From NCBI GenBank assembly GCA_030150045.1, contig JASLGM010000006.1, positions 8,295 through 72,294 on the forward strand: a stretch of DNA of 64,000 nt, given 5' to 3'. This document shows positions 63,539 to 64,000 of the stretch, piece by piece. The notes beneath the pieces are model-generated. The model ran no database searches and was not told the origin of the DNA. It saw only the letters and a list, made by a program, of their open reading frames with translations. The position numbers and the translations under genes are program-made. The stretch's first letter is position 1; each line of letters starts with the position of its first letter. The DNA comes from Taishania sp. Lineage in GTDB: Bacteria > Bacteroidota > Bacteroidia > Flavobacteriales_D > Crocinitomicaceae.

Positions 63539-63711
63539 GGGCGTTCCCCTTTCCGCTTCAAAAAAAGAAGCGAAAACGGTCAGGCTAACCGTTCATAGTT
63601 GCCATGTTTCATTTTCCCAACTATAATATAGAGAAGTACAATAAGAATCCGTATGTATATATAGTGTACAATCATCTCTTTCGGCAAGCTATCCACTACT
63701 ATCCTTAACGC
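63539..63711 (-). ncRNA. Dispersed element B, copy 4 (expanded, reverse)
   Basis: Plus strand reads GGGCGTTCCCC to CCTTAACGC. Hairpin CGCTTC (63554-63559) / GAAGCG (63567-63572) is present. The central part is much longer than in other copies, with an ATAGTTG (63595-63601) / CAACTAT (63618-63624) hairpin and the conserved GGCAAGCTATCC. Total 173 bp against about 100. No element A is next to it in this window. The 470 bp after ftsY hold no credible gene. Confidence 0.45.
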
Positions 63712-63967
63712 AAAACGATCCCTTTTAATAAAAACAAACTTTAAAAGAATAACTAGAACCTTTTCATTTATAAAAACCGCTTTTATAGAACGTACCTATA
63801 TAAAGGAACATTACTTATTCAAACAAAACCATTCAATTTCGCTTCAAACCTTATGTATGCTCAATAAAAACAGTTTTTATAGAAAATATTTCATCATGCT
63901 ATACAGTATCAATCAGTCGATTATCAATAAAACATTAATTTTCTGTAAAATTTCTTTCCAAAAACGC

Positions 63968-63997
63968 TTGCAGATTCAAAAAGAGTGCCTACCTTTG
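63968..63997 (+). promoter_or_regulatory. Promoter of a gene beyond the right edge
   Basis: TTG at 63968-63970, 19-nt spacer, TACCTTTG at 63990-63997: a good match to both elements of the Bacteroidota promoter. The transcript starts at or beyond the window edge, so its gene is not visible. Confidence 0.6.
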
Positions 63998-64000
63998 CAA

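Noticed and set aside
1..64000. tRNA, rRNA, CRISPR array, insertion sequence
   Set aside because: No cloverleaf with CCA-type end, no regular short repeats with spacers and no transposase-like frame were seen by eye.

Overview
This window looks like chromosomal core sequence of a low-GC Bacteroidota, most likely a flavobacteria-like lineage (Flavobacteriales; Crocinitomicaceae/Fluviicola would fit, but I cannot confirm it). Pointers are TAnnTTTG-type -7 promoter boxes instead of E. coli-type promoters, an LpxC-FabZ fusion, the MoxR/BatA-E aerotolerance operon, gldB-gldC, a PorP/SprF protein of the type IX secretion/gliding families, DUF4295 behind rpmB-rpmG, and a GLPGLI-like domain. I see no insertion sequence, prophage, CRISPR array, rRNA or tRNA.

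Layout. 1-9,144: a long-chain acyl-CoA synthetase cut by the left edge, PorP/SprF, an amidohydrolase lipoprotein, valS, a repeat-rich 670-bp gap and a LuxR-type regulator. 8,761-19,074 (minus): MoxR, DUF58, an unknown protein, BatA, BatB, BatC, BatD and BatE, followed by rlmN and a HipA-like kinase/DUF3037 pair. 19,176-25,905: a zinc-ribbon protein, then on the minus strand a 1415-residue propeller-PAS-SpoIIE sensor, idi, queD and purK. 26,009-30,213: hpt, adk, an ABC-F ATPase, a Lys/Arg-rich secreted peptide, a Rieske-like lipoprotein and a ferredoxin. 30,662-38,228: outer-membrane proteins, an M48 peptidase and nadE on the minus strand, and gldB-gldC-DUF2797-trmB on the plus strand. 38,247-44,243: a GLPGLI/PNGase F fusion, an OMP-Nif3-zinc-ribbon operon and a DEAD-box helicase. 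44,512-51,901: murB, a menaquinone operon (thioesterase, menF, menD) running into terC and small unknown genes, and trxA. 51,942-58,738: lpxD, lpxC-fabZ, lpxA, and a convergent AsmA protein. 58,991-64,000: rlmD-cinA, rpmB-rpmG-DUF4295, ftsY and a repeat-bearing tail.

The main non-coding signal is a set of dispersed intergenic elements. Element A (five copies, 144-146 bp) keeps its length, ends and a central core, while its inner arms change sequence but stay self-complementary. Element B (three copies of about 100 bp and one expanded copy) begins with GCGTTAGGG, ends in AAACGCCC and encloses covarying hairpins. Three loci carry A followed by B in the same relative order and orientation. These look like structured RNAs or RNA-like mobile repeats, lying mostly between convergent genes.

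Several strong intrinsic terminators separate convergent genes. At purK, murB and ftsY the -7-like box lies exactly 4 nt before the ATG, which suggests leaderless mRNAs. Many start codons were moved from long TTG-initiated frames to internal ATG/GTG codons, because the TTG lies inside a promoter box, lies upstream of or within a terminator, or breaks a signal peptide.
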